A stretch of 5,119 nt of DNA from Deltaproteobacteria bacterium (GTDB taxonomy: Bacteria > Myxococcota_A > Polyangia > JAAYKL01): positions 1 to 5,119 of the forward strand of contig JAABTR010000570.1 in the NCBI GenBank assembly GCA_011389755.1, in the 5' to 3' direction. The notes under the pieces were generated by a model. It was not told where the DNA came from, made no database searches, and saw only the letters and a list, made by a program, of their open reading frames with translations. Each line of letters starts with the position of its first letter. Positions within the stretch are counted from its first letter, which is position 1. The position numbers were made by a program, and so were the translations under genes. Below are positions 1-5,119 of this stretch, one piece after another.

Positions 1-214
1 TTGGGTCCTCTTCGAGGGAATCGAGGAGAAATTCGAGGTCTGCTTTCGAAAGCGACACAGCGGCGTTTTCAAGCTCGAGTCTCTCGGCTTCTCGAAGAGC
101 GACCATCCGGATGAACGAGCTGAGGTCCAACCCAAGTGTCTTCGCCGCCGCAGTCAGCCGCTCCTTTTCCGGGGAGCTGGCGCGGAATTCGATGCTTTTC
201 GAGCGTGCGGACAT
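1..214 (-). CDS. TacA-family (DUF1778) ribbon-helix-helix antitoxin, 3' end cut off by window edge
   Basis: This is the first 71 codons of a small DNA-binding antitoxin; the stop codon lies beyond the left edge. The start is the ATG at 214-212 (MSARSKSIEFRAS), preceded by AAGGAG at 227-222 with a 7-nt spacer; the ATGs just upstream are out of frame. Residues about 6-45 match a ribbon-helix-helix fold: a short strand (KSIEFRAS), a helix from about residue 14 (SPEKERLTAAAKTLG), then a second helix (LDLSSFIRMVALREAERL). The following segment, with VSLSKADLEFLLDSLEEDP, matches the C-terminal pattern of DUF1778 antitoxins, in which this part wraps and neutralises the toxin. Family members usually precede, and overlap or abut, a GNAT toxin that acetylates aminoacyl-tRNA and blocks translation; that gene would be off the window to the left, so it is inferred. 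The family usually represses its own promoter, which fits the palindromes upstream. Another ribbon-helix-helix regulator without a toxin is possible but less likely. Confidence 0.8.
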   Translation of the reverse strand, partial: MSARSKSIEFRASSPEKERLTAAAKTLGLDLSSFIRMVALREAERLELENAAVSLSKADLEFLLDSLEEDP

Positions 215-221
215 CGCCGGT

Positions 222-227
222 CTCCTT
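222..227 (-). promoter_or_regulatory. Ribosome binding site of the antitoxin gene
   Basis: AAGGAG, within AAGAAGGAGA, lies 7 nt before the ATG at 214. It is the strongest Shine-Dalgarno sequence in the window and fixes the start codon. Confidence 0.8.
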
Positions 228-241
228 CTTTGTCATTCATC

Positions 242-269
242 AGTTTATCACACCATATACGAGTGTCCA
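242..269 (-). promoter_or_regulatory. Probable sigma-70-type promoter of the antitoxin gene
   Basis: On the minus strand TGGACA (269-264) resembles a -35 box. After a 16-bp spacer comes TGATAAACT, whose TAAACT (247-242) could serve as a -10 box with an extended TGn element just before it. The match is partial (four of six bases in the -10), so this is inference from position and from the AT-rich composition of this gap. A start point near 235 would leave a short leader containing the ribosome binding site. The -35 lies inside the left palindrome of the operator. Confidence 0.45.
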
Positions 270-285
270 GACATTGTCCGGACAA
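264..285. promoter_or_regulatory. Tandem palindromic operator, two TGTCCRGACA sites
   Basis: TGTCCAGACA (264-273) is followed directly by the perfect 12-bp palindrome TTGTCCGGACAA (274-285). The two 10-bp cores differ by one central base and their centres are 11 bp apart, about one turn of the helix, so both would face the same side of the DNA. Ribbon-helix-helix antitoxins bind such repeated short palindromes as adjacent dimers. The left copy covers the putative -35 box, so occupancy would block transcription. The likely ligand is the adjacent antitoxin, alone or with its toxin; this is inferred from location. Confidence 0.65.
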
Positions 286-307
286 AAGACAAAGGGGTGG
301 TCACCCC
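283..307 (-). terminator. Possible Rho-independent terminator of the operon
   Basis: Read on the minus strand, GGGGTGACCACCCC (307-294) can form a five-base-pair GC-rich stem with a four-base loop. It is followed by TTTGTCTTTTG, a T-rich but interrupted tail. The stem includes the TGA stop of the transporter gene, and the tail runs into the antitoxin operator. The stem is short, so strength is uncertain, but it is the only such structure between the two transcription units. Confidence 0.5.
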
Positions 308-1587
308 GGAAAGATCGTCTCCCTGTAGGGCGGCTGCTGCGTGGGGTGCGGCGGGTGGGTGCGCCACAGGGCCGCGATGAAGAAACAGGCCGCGGCGGTG
401 AAGCCCACCTGGAGCCCGAAGGGGGTCGACAGGTCGGTCGTGCTCCAGACCAGGGGAGCCGCGAGGGCGCCGATGACGCCGCCGCTCTCCCCGGCCATCC
501 CGATGAGCCCGGTGACCACGCCTCGCTCGGAGGCGCTCGTCATGTCTCCGACGATGCTGTGCAGGGCGCCGTTGAGGGACGAGACGCCGATGCCTCCGAG
601 GAAGAAGGTGGCGCCGATGAGCAGCGGTGATCGGGTCAGCAGCAGGCCGAACCCTTCGGTGGACGTGATGAGGGCGCCTAGGAGCATGAACAGGACGCGG
701 CCGTAGCGGTCCGAGAGCCTCCCGAGGATCGGGGCGAAGAGCAGGCCCGACAGCCCCGACACGGTCATGGCGATGCCGACGAAGGTCAGGCCGCCTGGGA
801 TCTCCTTCTCCCCGGCGATGGGGAAGAGGGTCATGATGACGCTCAGGCCCGCGGTGAAGAGGGCGTAGGTGCCGGCCAGCAGGCGGACGCGCGGATCCCG
901 CAGGCACGCGGCCAAGAGCGCGCGGTTCGTCGGCAGCGGACTTTGGGCCTGTGACGAGCCCTGCGCCCGGCAGCCCGGCTTCGTGGCGGGCGCGAAGGGG
1001 CGCCGGGCGCCTGCGCCGTCAAAGCCCAGCCTGGAGACCACCAAGGTCGCCGCGAGCGCCAGGCCCGCCGCCGACCACAGCGGCGCGCCGTAGCCCCCCC
1101 AGCCCGCGAGGACCGAGCCGAACACCGGCCCGATGACGAAGCCGAAGCTCACCGAGCTCGAGTAGATCCCCTGGGCGCCGCCGCGGCTCTCGTTGGTGGT
1201 CAGCTCGCTGACGGCGCAGCGCGCGGCGATGCTGAAGAGGCCCGAGCAGATGCCTTGCAAGAGGCGGAAAAAGACCAAAAGCTGCGCCGTGGTGGACAAG
1301 GCGTAGCCGATGCAGGTCGCGGCGTAGCCCAAAAGGGCCAGCACCAAGGTGGTCTTGCGTCCCAGGCGGTCGGTGACGATGCCGGCGGGGAGCTGAATGA
1401 CAAGGCGACCGACGAAGAAGCCGGCCATCATGAGCCCGAGGGTCAGCTCGCTCGCGCCGAGCTGCTCGGCGTAGACCGGCAGCAGGGGCACGATCATGCC
1501 GAAGCCGCTCATCACCACCGCGGAGCTCGCGGCGATGATCCAGACGCCGGCGGGGAGCCCCCGTGGGATGAGCTTTCGCGGGTTCAC
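301..1587 (-). CDS. Major facilitator superfamily transporter, DHA1-like drug or solute exporter
   Basis: A 428-residue inner-membrane protein with about 12 hydrophobic helices in two halves, split by a polar loop at roughly residues 190-222. It should move a small molecule against the proton gradient; the substrate cannot be read from sequence. Motif A, GIVTDRLGRKTTL (69-81), lies between helices 2 and 3. A motif B-like FFRLLQGICSG with Arg108 lies in helix 4. GFVIGPVFGSVLAGWGG (149-165) in helix 5 is the motif C signature typical of drug:proton antiporters. A second motif A copy, GRLSDRYGRVLF (289-300), lies between helices 8 and 9. Length is usual for the family, and the C-terminal tail is short and proline-rich. 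The GTG start at 1587-1585 overlaps the TGA of lpxC as GTGA; GAGGG at 1599-1595 lies 7 nt upstream and supports it. It is the last gene of the operon. Its pairing with lpxC hints at an envelope-related cargo, but that is a guess. Confidence 0.88.
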   Translation of the reverse strand: MNPRKLIPRGLPAGVWIIAASSAVVMSGFGMIVPLLPVYAEQLGASELTLGLMMAGFFVGRLVIQLPAGIVTDRLGRKTTLVLALLGYAATCIGYALSTTAQLLVFFRLLQGICSGLFSIAARCAVSELTTNESRGGAQGIYSSSVSFGFVIGPVFGSVLAGWGGYGAPLWSAAGLALAATLVVSRLGFDGAGARRPFAPATKPGCRAQGSSQAQSPLPTNRALLAACLRDPRVRLLAGTYALFTAGLSVIMTLFPIAGEKEIPGGLTFVGIAMTVSGLSGLLFAPILGRLSDRYGRVLFMLLGALITSTEGFGLLLTRSPLLIGATFFLGGIGVSSLNGALHSIVGDMTSASERGVVTGLIGMAGESGGVIGALAAPLVWSTTDLSTPFGLQVGFTAAACFFIAALWRTHPPHPTQQPPYRETIFPG

Positions 1588-2396
1588 GGCAGGGCCCTCG
1601 CCCCGAGGAGGCTCCGCTGCTCATCGAGCTGCCCGGCCAGGCGCCGCACCAGCGCGTGGAGCAGGCGGTGCCCGGGCCGAGACAGGCGAAGGTGCGCGCG
1701 CGGCAGGGCTCCGAGGATGTAGAGATCGCCGATGGCGTCGAGGAGCTTGTGGTCGAGGGGCTCATCTGGGCCGCGGGCGGGGGTCAAGGGGCCGTCATCG
1801 CAAAGGACCTGGGCGCAGTGCAGGCCGCCCCCCCGGATGCGCCCCGACGCTCTCATGGCTGCGACGTCTCGCAAAAACGCGAACGTCCGCGCGCCGGCGA
1901 TCTCCTCGAGGGCGTGCGGCGTCAAGGGGATGCTCTTTTGTCCCCGGTAGCCGGGGTAGTCCACCGCCACTTCGACGCTCCCCGGGTGGCCGGCCGGGGC
2001 CAAGGACACCTCGGCGCGCCCGGCCCCCTGCTCGATCACGAGGGGCCGGGTCACCTCGAAAAAGGGCGGCGCGCCGCGGGCCCCCGCCGCGCGCAGGTCG
2101 CGAATCCAAGGCGCCGCGCTGCCGTCGAGGATCGGGATCTCGCCGCCGCGAACCCGGACCGTCGCGTCGGTGACTCCGCAGGCGCAGAAGGCGAACAGGA
2201 GGTGCTCCACCGTGGACACGTGGCCCAAGGTCGTGCACAGCGTCCCGCCTCGCGCGATGTTCCCCGGCGCGCACGTGACCTGGCCCTTTTGGTGGATGAA
2301 GACGATCCCGGCGCCCGGCGGCGCGGGATCGACGCGGACGCCCTCCCGATGCCCGCTGTGCACGCCGACGCCTTCTCGCGAAAACCCGAAAAACAT
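1584..2396 (-). CDS. lpxC: UDP-3-O-acyl-N-acetylglucosamine deacetylase
   Basis: This zinc enzyme removes the acetyl group from UDP-3-O-acyl-GlcNAc, the committed step of lipid A synthesis, in the cytoplasm. With the ATG at 2396 it is 270 residues, shorter than the roughly 305 of E. coli LpxC. Visible signatures in order are GVGVHSG (9-15), STVEHLL (61-67), EIPILDGSAAPW (86-97), GARTFAFLRD (168-177), DHKLLDAIGDL (215-225) and a late GH (242-243). By family correspondence, zinc is held by His65, His216 and Asp220, Glu64 is the catalytic base and His243 the second catalytic residue; Thr171 and Lys217 are also kept. Shortening is mainly in the first insert region (about 34-60) and the C-terminus. 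The common GGS(F/L)-(D/E)-(N/C)-A stretch reads GGGLHCA here, and the usual RHK is DHK. The ATG lies 4 bp past the SppA stop, without a clear ribosome site; a TTG at 2420 would add 8 residues overlapping sppA. The gene overlaps the MFS start by 4 bp. Confidence 0.92.
   Translation of the reverse strand: MFFGFSREGVGVHSGHREGVRVDPAPPGAGIVFIHQKGQVTCAPGNIARGGTLCTTLGHVSTVEHLLFAFCACGVTDATVRVRGGEIPILDGSAAPWIRDLRAAGARGAPPFFEVTRPLVIEQGAGRAEVSLAPAGHPGSVEVAVDYPGYRGQKSIPLTPHALEEIAGARTFAFLRDVAAMRASGRIRGGGLHCAQVLCDDGPLTPARGPDEPLDHKLLDAIGDLYILGALPRAHLRLSRPGHRLLHALVRRLAGQLDEQRSLLGARALP
1595..1599 (-). promoter_or_regulatory. Ribosome binding site of the MFS gene, inside lpxC
   Basis: GAGGG lies 7 nt before the GTG at 1587 and within the last codons of lpxC. 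It decides in favour of the overlapping GTG start and suggests translational coupling between the two genes. Confidence 0.5.
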
Positions 2397-2400
2397 CGGG

Positions 2401-4167
2401 TCAGCGCAGCTCGAAAACAACCGGTGAGAAGGTCAAGACCGCGTCGCGGGCGAGCAGCTCGCGAAACGCGTAGGCCTGGGATAATGCGCGGCTCTTGGAC
2501 AGGAGCCGGAGCTCGGCCGAATCGGGGCCGCCGAAGGCCTCTGAGAACAGCTCCATGATGCTTTTGGGGCGCGGCAGGATCTCCACGGGCGCGCCCGCGG
2601 GCAGCCCGGCCTTCTCTCGAGCGCGGTCGATGGCCTGGCCGAGGGTCCCCAGGGTGTCCACCAGGCCGTGCTCGAGGGCCTGGGCGCCGGTCCAGACCCG
2701 GCCCTCGGCCACGGCGAGCACCGCGTCGCGGTTCATGTCCCGGCCTTCGACCACCCGGTCGACGAACAGCGCGTAGGTCCTCTCCATGAGCTCTCGGATC
2801 GCCTCTTGTTCCCCCTCGTCGAACGGCTCGAAGGGGCTGAGCATGGCCGAGCGCTTGGCCGTGGGGATGATGTGCGGGTGCACCCCCAGCTTGCGAGCGG
2901 TCTCGGCGAACACGATCTTGCCGCCCACCACGCCGATGGATCCGGTCAGGGTCTGGGGGTCCGCAAAGATCTCGTCGGCCGCTGTGGCGATGTAGTAGCC
3001 GCCCGAAGCGGCGACGTCCCCCATGGAGACCAGGACTGGTTTGCGCTTGGAGACGTCCTTGATGACGTGCCAGATGTTGTCGGAGGCCAGGGGGCTGCCG
3101 CCGGGGCTGTCCACCCGGAGCACCACCGCCTTGATGTTGGGCTCGATCCCGGCCTCGAGCAAGGTGTCGGTGAGCTCGACGTCGGTGACCATCTCCGAAG
3201 CGGCGAAGGGGCTGTCTTGCTTTCCCGACGAGATGGGCCCTTGGGCGATGATGAGGGCCACGCTGGGCTGGGTGATCTTGCTCTTTTTGGGCTCGGCGCC
3301 GCTGAGCATGCCGAACAGATCGGTGATGGAGAGCGACTTGGCGGGCTCTTTGCCGTACTCGTCGGTGACGCCGCCGGGGTACTTCGCGACCAGCTCGGCG
3401 ATGTAGACCCCCAAGGCGCGAGCCTCGTCGGCCAGCCCTTTCTCCACCGCCTCCTCGGCGCCGTACGGGGCGCTGTCCATGAGGCTTCGAACCTGGGCCG
3501 GTTCCAGGCCCCTGCCTTTGGCGATCGATTCGACGAGCTGGGTCTGCAGGTCGCCGAGCAGCGACTCGGAGGCCTGGCGCGCCGACTCGGACATCTCGTT
3601 GCGCAGAAGCGGCTCGGCCGCGTCTTTGTAGCGGCCCACATGGGTGATGTCCGCCCTGACGCCGGCTTTGTCGAGCAGATCCTTGAGGTAGACCGTCTGC
3701 ATGGCCAGGCCGATGATGTCGACGCTGCCGGCCGGGCTGATGCTGATGGACGGGCATCCCGCGGCCGCTATCATGTAGGTCAGGTTGTCAGCCGACTCGA
3801 TGTGGCACGTGATCTTTTTCCCCGACTGAGAGGCTCGGGCGATGGTCTGCGCCAGCTCGTGAGCCCGGCCGAAGGCCAGATTTTCGATAGTCCCGAAGTG
3901 GATGACGATCTCTTGGACCGAGAGATCCCTCGAGGCTCTGTCGAGGAGCTCCTGGAGGCGGTGCTGGCTGAGGGTGGGGCCGGACAGCAGCCCGGCGGTG
4001 CTCGGAAAGGCCGGCAGGTCCCCGTCGAGGTGAAAGAGCACGGCGAAGGGCCCTCGCTGCGCTTGGGGCTTGGGCGTCGGCAGGGGGTTGCAGTCGCAGC
4101 CGCCCATGAGCGCCCCGGCGAGGGCAAACCAAACAAGGGTCCTGGCGGATCCGCTCCGGTGTCGCAT
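2401..4167 (-). CDS. sppA: Signal peptide peptidase SppA (67K type, S49 family), predicted lipoprotein
   Basis: A 588-residue membrane-anchored serine protease that digests signal peptides left after secretion and possibly other membrane substrates. Like the E. coli enzyme it has two S49 repeats: the N-terminal one supplies the general-base lysine in VGRYKDAAEP (Lys181), the C-terminal one the nucleophile in DVAASGGYYIATAADEIFA (Ser388). Their 207-residue separation is close to that in E. coli (about 200). Other family motifs are LRVDSPGGSPLAS (about 350-362) and LTGSIGVVGGK (about 407-417). Instead of a plain N-terminal membrane helix it starts with a basic stretch, a hydrophobic core and LMGGC, a lipobox-like site with Cys24, followed by a proline-rich linker; acylation would place the catalytic domain outside the cytoplasm. 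The start is set at the ATG at 4167 because GAGGAG (4181-4176) lies 8 nt before it; in-frame GTG (4176) and ATG (4173) are too close to that site. The gene follows the TPR gene by 5 bp and precedes lpxC by 4 bp. Confidence 0.9.
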   Translation of the reverse strand: MRHRSGSARTLVWFALAGALMGGCDCNPLPTPKPQAQRGPFAVLFHLDGDLPAFPSTAGLLSGPTLSQHRLQELLDRASRDLSVQEIVIHFGTIENLAFGRAHELAQTIARASQSGKKITCHIESADNLTYMIAAAGCPSISISPAGSVDIIGLAMQTVYLKDLLDKAGVRADITHVGRYKDAAEPLLRNEMSESARQASESLLGDLQTQLVESIAKGRGLEPAQVRSLMDSAPYGAEEAVEKGLADEARALGVYIAELVAKYPGGVTDEYGKEPAKSLSITDLFGMLSGAEPKKSKITQPSVALIIAQGPISSGKQDSPFAASEMVTDVELTDTLLEAGIEPNIKAVVLRVDSPGGSPLASDNIWHVIKDVSKRKPVLVSMGDVAASGGYYIATAADEIFADPQTLTGSIGVVGGKIVFAETARKLGVHPHIIPTAKRSAMLSPFEPFDEGEQEAIRELMERTYALFVDRVVEGRDMNRDAVLAVAEGRVWTGAQALEHGLVDTLGTLGQAIDRAREKAGLPAGAPVEILPRPKSIMELFSEAFGGPDSAELRLLSKSRALSQAYAFRELLARDAVLTFSPVVFELR

Positions 4168-4172
4168 GGGCA

Positions 4173-5119
4173 TCACTCCTCGGTGTCGCTTGGTGAGGTC
4201 GGCGCCTGGTCCACGGGCAAAGAGGACGGCTCGTCCTTTGGTGGGCTCGGTGCTCGGTCGTCTGCCGGGGGGTCGGCGGGGGCCTCATCAGGCAGCTCGA
4301 CACCTAACGGCTCTTCGCTTTCCTCTTTCGATGGCGGAGCTTCGCTCGCCGCCGCGACAGCCGCTTGGGACGCGGCACGCTCCTCGGACGCCATCTTTTT
4401 TGCGTTTTCGGCGAGGGCCGACTCCAGCTGCGCGATGTTGCGCTTGGCCAGGCCCTTTTGTGGCCCCGAAGGCTGCGCCTCGAGGTATTGCCTGAAGTAT
4501 TTCAGGGCCAGCTCATTTTGTTTTTGGGCTTTGAACGTGGTCGCCAGCCCGATGAGGGTGGGGCCGTGCCGGGGATCTTTTTGAAGCGCCCGACGAAACA
4601 GCGCGATGGCCTTGCCCGAGGCGCCCCGGTCGAGATGGCAATAAGCCAGCCCGGACAGGGCACCTGTGTGCCCGGGATCCCGCTCGAGCGCCTTTTCGTA
4701 AAGGTCGATGGCGTTTTGAGTGCGGCCGCGCTTTTGATTGCGAGAGGCCTGCTTGAGCAGGGACTCGAGGCCGCCGCCCGAGCCCTGCGCGGATCGCTCG
4801 TCTTTTTTAGGCGGGTCGGCGGGCTTCTTCGCGTCGTCCGCGCCCTGTGCGACCTCGCTTGGCGCCGGCTCGGCCGGCGCGTTTTCGAGGCGCAGGGCGA
4901 GCGGTTGTTTGTTTTTGAGCCGCTCGAGGAGCGTCCTTGCCTGTTGATGCTCCGAGTTGAGCTCGAGGACGCGAGCGATCTCTTCCTCGGCCGCCTTCGC
5001 GAGCCCTTCGCTGGCGAAAAATCGGGCCTTGCGATACATGGCGCGAATGAGAGTCTGTTGTTGGATCACGGTATCGAGCTTGTGGATGAGCTCGGCCGTG
5101 GGGACGCCGCGCTCTAAGT
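4173..5119 (-). CDS. TPR-repeat protein with acidic proline-rich C-terminal tail, 5' end beyond window edge
   Basis: The frame is open to the right edge. It reads in frame as ...LERGVPTAELIHKLDT before the first in-window start-like codon (GTG at 5069), and that GTG has no ribosome site, so the true start probably lies outside. About 314 codons are visible. Counting from that GTG as residue 1, one TPR-like helical pair covers about 11-44 (MYRKARFFASEGLAKAAEEE onward). A charged, proline-rich linker follows at about 62-100. Three tandem TPRs then cover about 101-203, with typical marks such as AIDLYEKALERDPGHTGALSG and AIALFRRALQKDPRHGPTL split across repeats. After a helical stretch rich in Ala, Lys and Glu (204-245), the last 50 residues are low-complexity Pro, Ser, Asp and Glu. 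No signal peptide or membrane segment is visible, but the N-terminus is missing. TPRs bind protein partners, so a scaffold or adaptor role is likely; the partner is unknown. It is the first visible gene of the operon, upstream of sppA. Confidence 0.8.
   Translation of the reverse strand, partial: LERGVPTAELIHKLDTVIQQQTLIRAMYRKARFFASEGLAKAAEEEIARVLELNSEHQQARTLLERLKNKQPLALRLENAPAEPAPSEVAQGADDAKKPADPPKKDERSAQGSGGGLESLLKQASRNQKRGRTQNAIDLYEKALERDPGHTGALSGLAYCHLDRGASGKAIALFRRALQKDPRHGPTLIGLATTFKAQKQNELALKYFRQYLEAQPSGPQKGLAKRNIAQLESALAENAKKMASEERAASQAAVAAASEAPPSKEESEEPLGVELPDEAPADPPADDRAPSPPKDEPSSLPVDQAPTSPSDTEE
4176..4181 (-). promoter_or_regulatory. Ribosome binding site deciding the sppA start
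   Basis: GAGGAG lies 8 nt before the ATG at 4167, overlapping the last codons of the TPR gene. The in-frame GTG at 4176 lies on the site itself and the ATG at 4173 only 2 nt after it, so the third candidate is preferred. This shortens the protein by three residues relative to the longest reading and gives a cleaner signal peptide n-region (MRHRSGSAR). Confidence 0.6.

Larger units (their letters stand above)
215..300. other. Intergenic regulatory gap between the operon end and the antitoxin gene
   Basis: This 86-bp stretch is the only non-coding DNA of any size in the window and is visibly richer in A and T than its surroundings. It holds the T-rich tail of the terminator, the two palindromes, the putative promoter and the antitoxin ribosome site, so almost every base is accounted for. 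No RNA gene is seen in it. Confidence 0.7.

Noticed and set aside
248..907. A 219-codon minus-strand open frame within the MFS gene
   Set aside because: Arg, His and Pro-rich translation without hydrophobic segments; it is an off-frame reading of the transporter.
2397..2420. Upstream TTG start for lpxC giving eight extra residues
   Set aside because: Neither start has a good ribosome site, but the ATG at 2396 sits 4 bp after the sppA stop, fits stop-start coupling and needs no rare start codon. The extra residues (MFSSCADP) add no known LpxC feature. The TTG cannot be fully excluded.
2051..3757. A 568-codon minus-strand open frame overlapping sppA and lpxC in another frame
   Set aside because: The product is dominated by Arg, Gly, Pro and His, as expected from shifted reading of GC-rich coding DNA, while the same strand holds clear SppA and LpxC motifs in the chosen frames.
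1584..4167. Direct control of LpxC stability by cleavage with the neighbouring SppA
   Set aside because: The predicted lipoprotein signal puts the SppA active site outside the cytoplasm, whereas LpxC is cytoplasmic, so direct cleavage is unlikely from topology.
2668..4584. A 638-codon open frame on the plus strand, opposite sppA and the TPR gene
   Set aside because: Its translation is a low-complexity run of Gly, Val, Asp, Leu and Arg without any recognisable domain, and it is fully antisense to two well-supported genes. Long antisense frames are expected in DNA with strong GC bias at third codon positions.
5067..5069. GTG as the true start of the TPR gene
   Set aside because: No ribosome site precedes it, and the frame remains open with plausible helical protein sequence to the window edge, so the gene most likely begins outside.
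1..5119. CRISPR arrays, tRNA or rRNA genes, insertion sequences
   Set aside because: No spaced direct repeats, no RNA gene signatures and no transposase-like frames or terminal inverted repeats were seen; nearly all of the window is coding.

Overview
The window shows a GC-rich, Gram-negative chromosomal segment. All recognisable genes lie on the minus strand, so transcription runs from the right edge to the left edge. An intact lpxC (lipid A synthesis) means an organism that makes or made LPS. Strong GC bias at third codon positions and an S49 peptidase carried as a lipoprotein would fit a myxobacterium-like or other deltaproteobacterial lineage. That taxonomic guess is weak, because no marker in the window fixes it.

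From right to left, the main body (about 5119 to 301) is one compact four-gene cluster. It holds a TPR-repeat protein with an acidic, proline-rich tail (its 5' end lies beyond the right edge), an SppA-type signal peptide peptidase with a lipoprotein signal, LpxC, and a 12-helix major facilitator superfamily transporter. The junctions are 7 bp apart (TPR to SppA, with upstream in-frame starts that overlap the TPR stop), 4 bp apart (SppA to LpxC) and a 4-bp GTGA overlap (LpxC to MFS). There is no room for internal promoters between genes, so this is very likely one operon with translational coupling. A short hairpin with a T-rich tail sits on the stop codon of the transporter and probably ends it.

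The left end (214 to 1) is a separate unit: the start of a ribbon-helix-helix antitoxin of the TacA/DUF1778 family, cut off by the window edge. Its promoter region has two adjacent near-perfect TGTCCRGACA palindromes spaced 11 bp centre to centre, the layout expected of an autoregulated toxin-antitoxin operon. The partner toxin, probably a GNAT acetyltransferase, would lie just outside the window to the left.

The operon looks like envelope biogenesis and quality control: LpxC commits precursor to lipid A, SppA would degrade leftover signal peptides or membrane proteins, the TPR protein is probably a scaffold, and the MFS protein exports an unknown solute. I see no clearly new biological system. 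The points most worth checking are the TPR/SppA/LpxC linkage, the compact LpxC, and the antitoxin operator.
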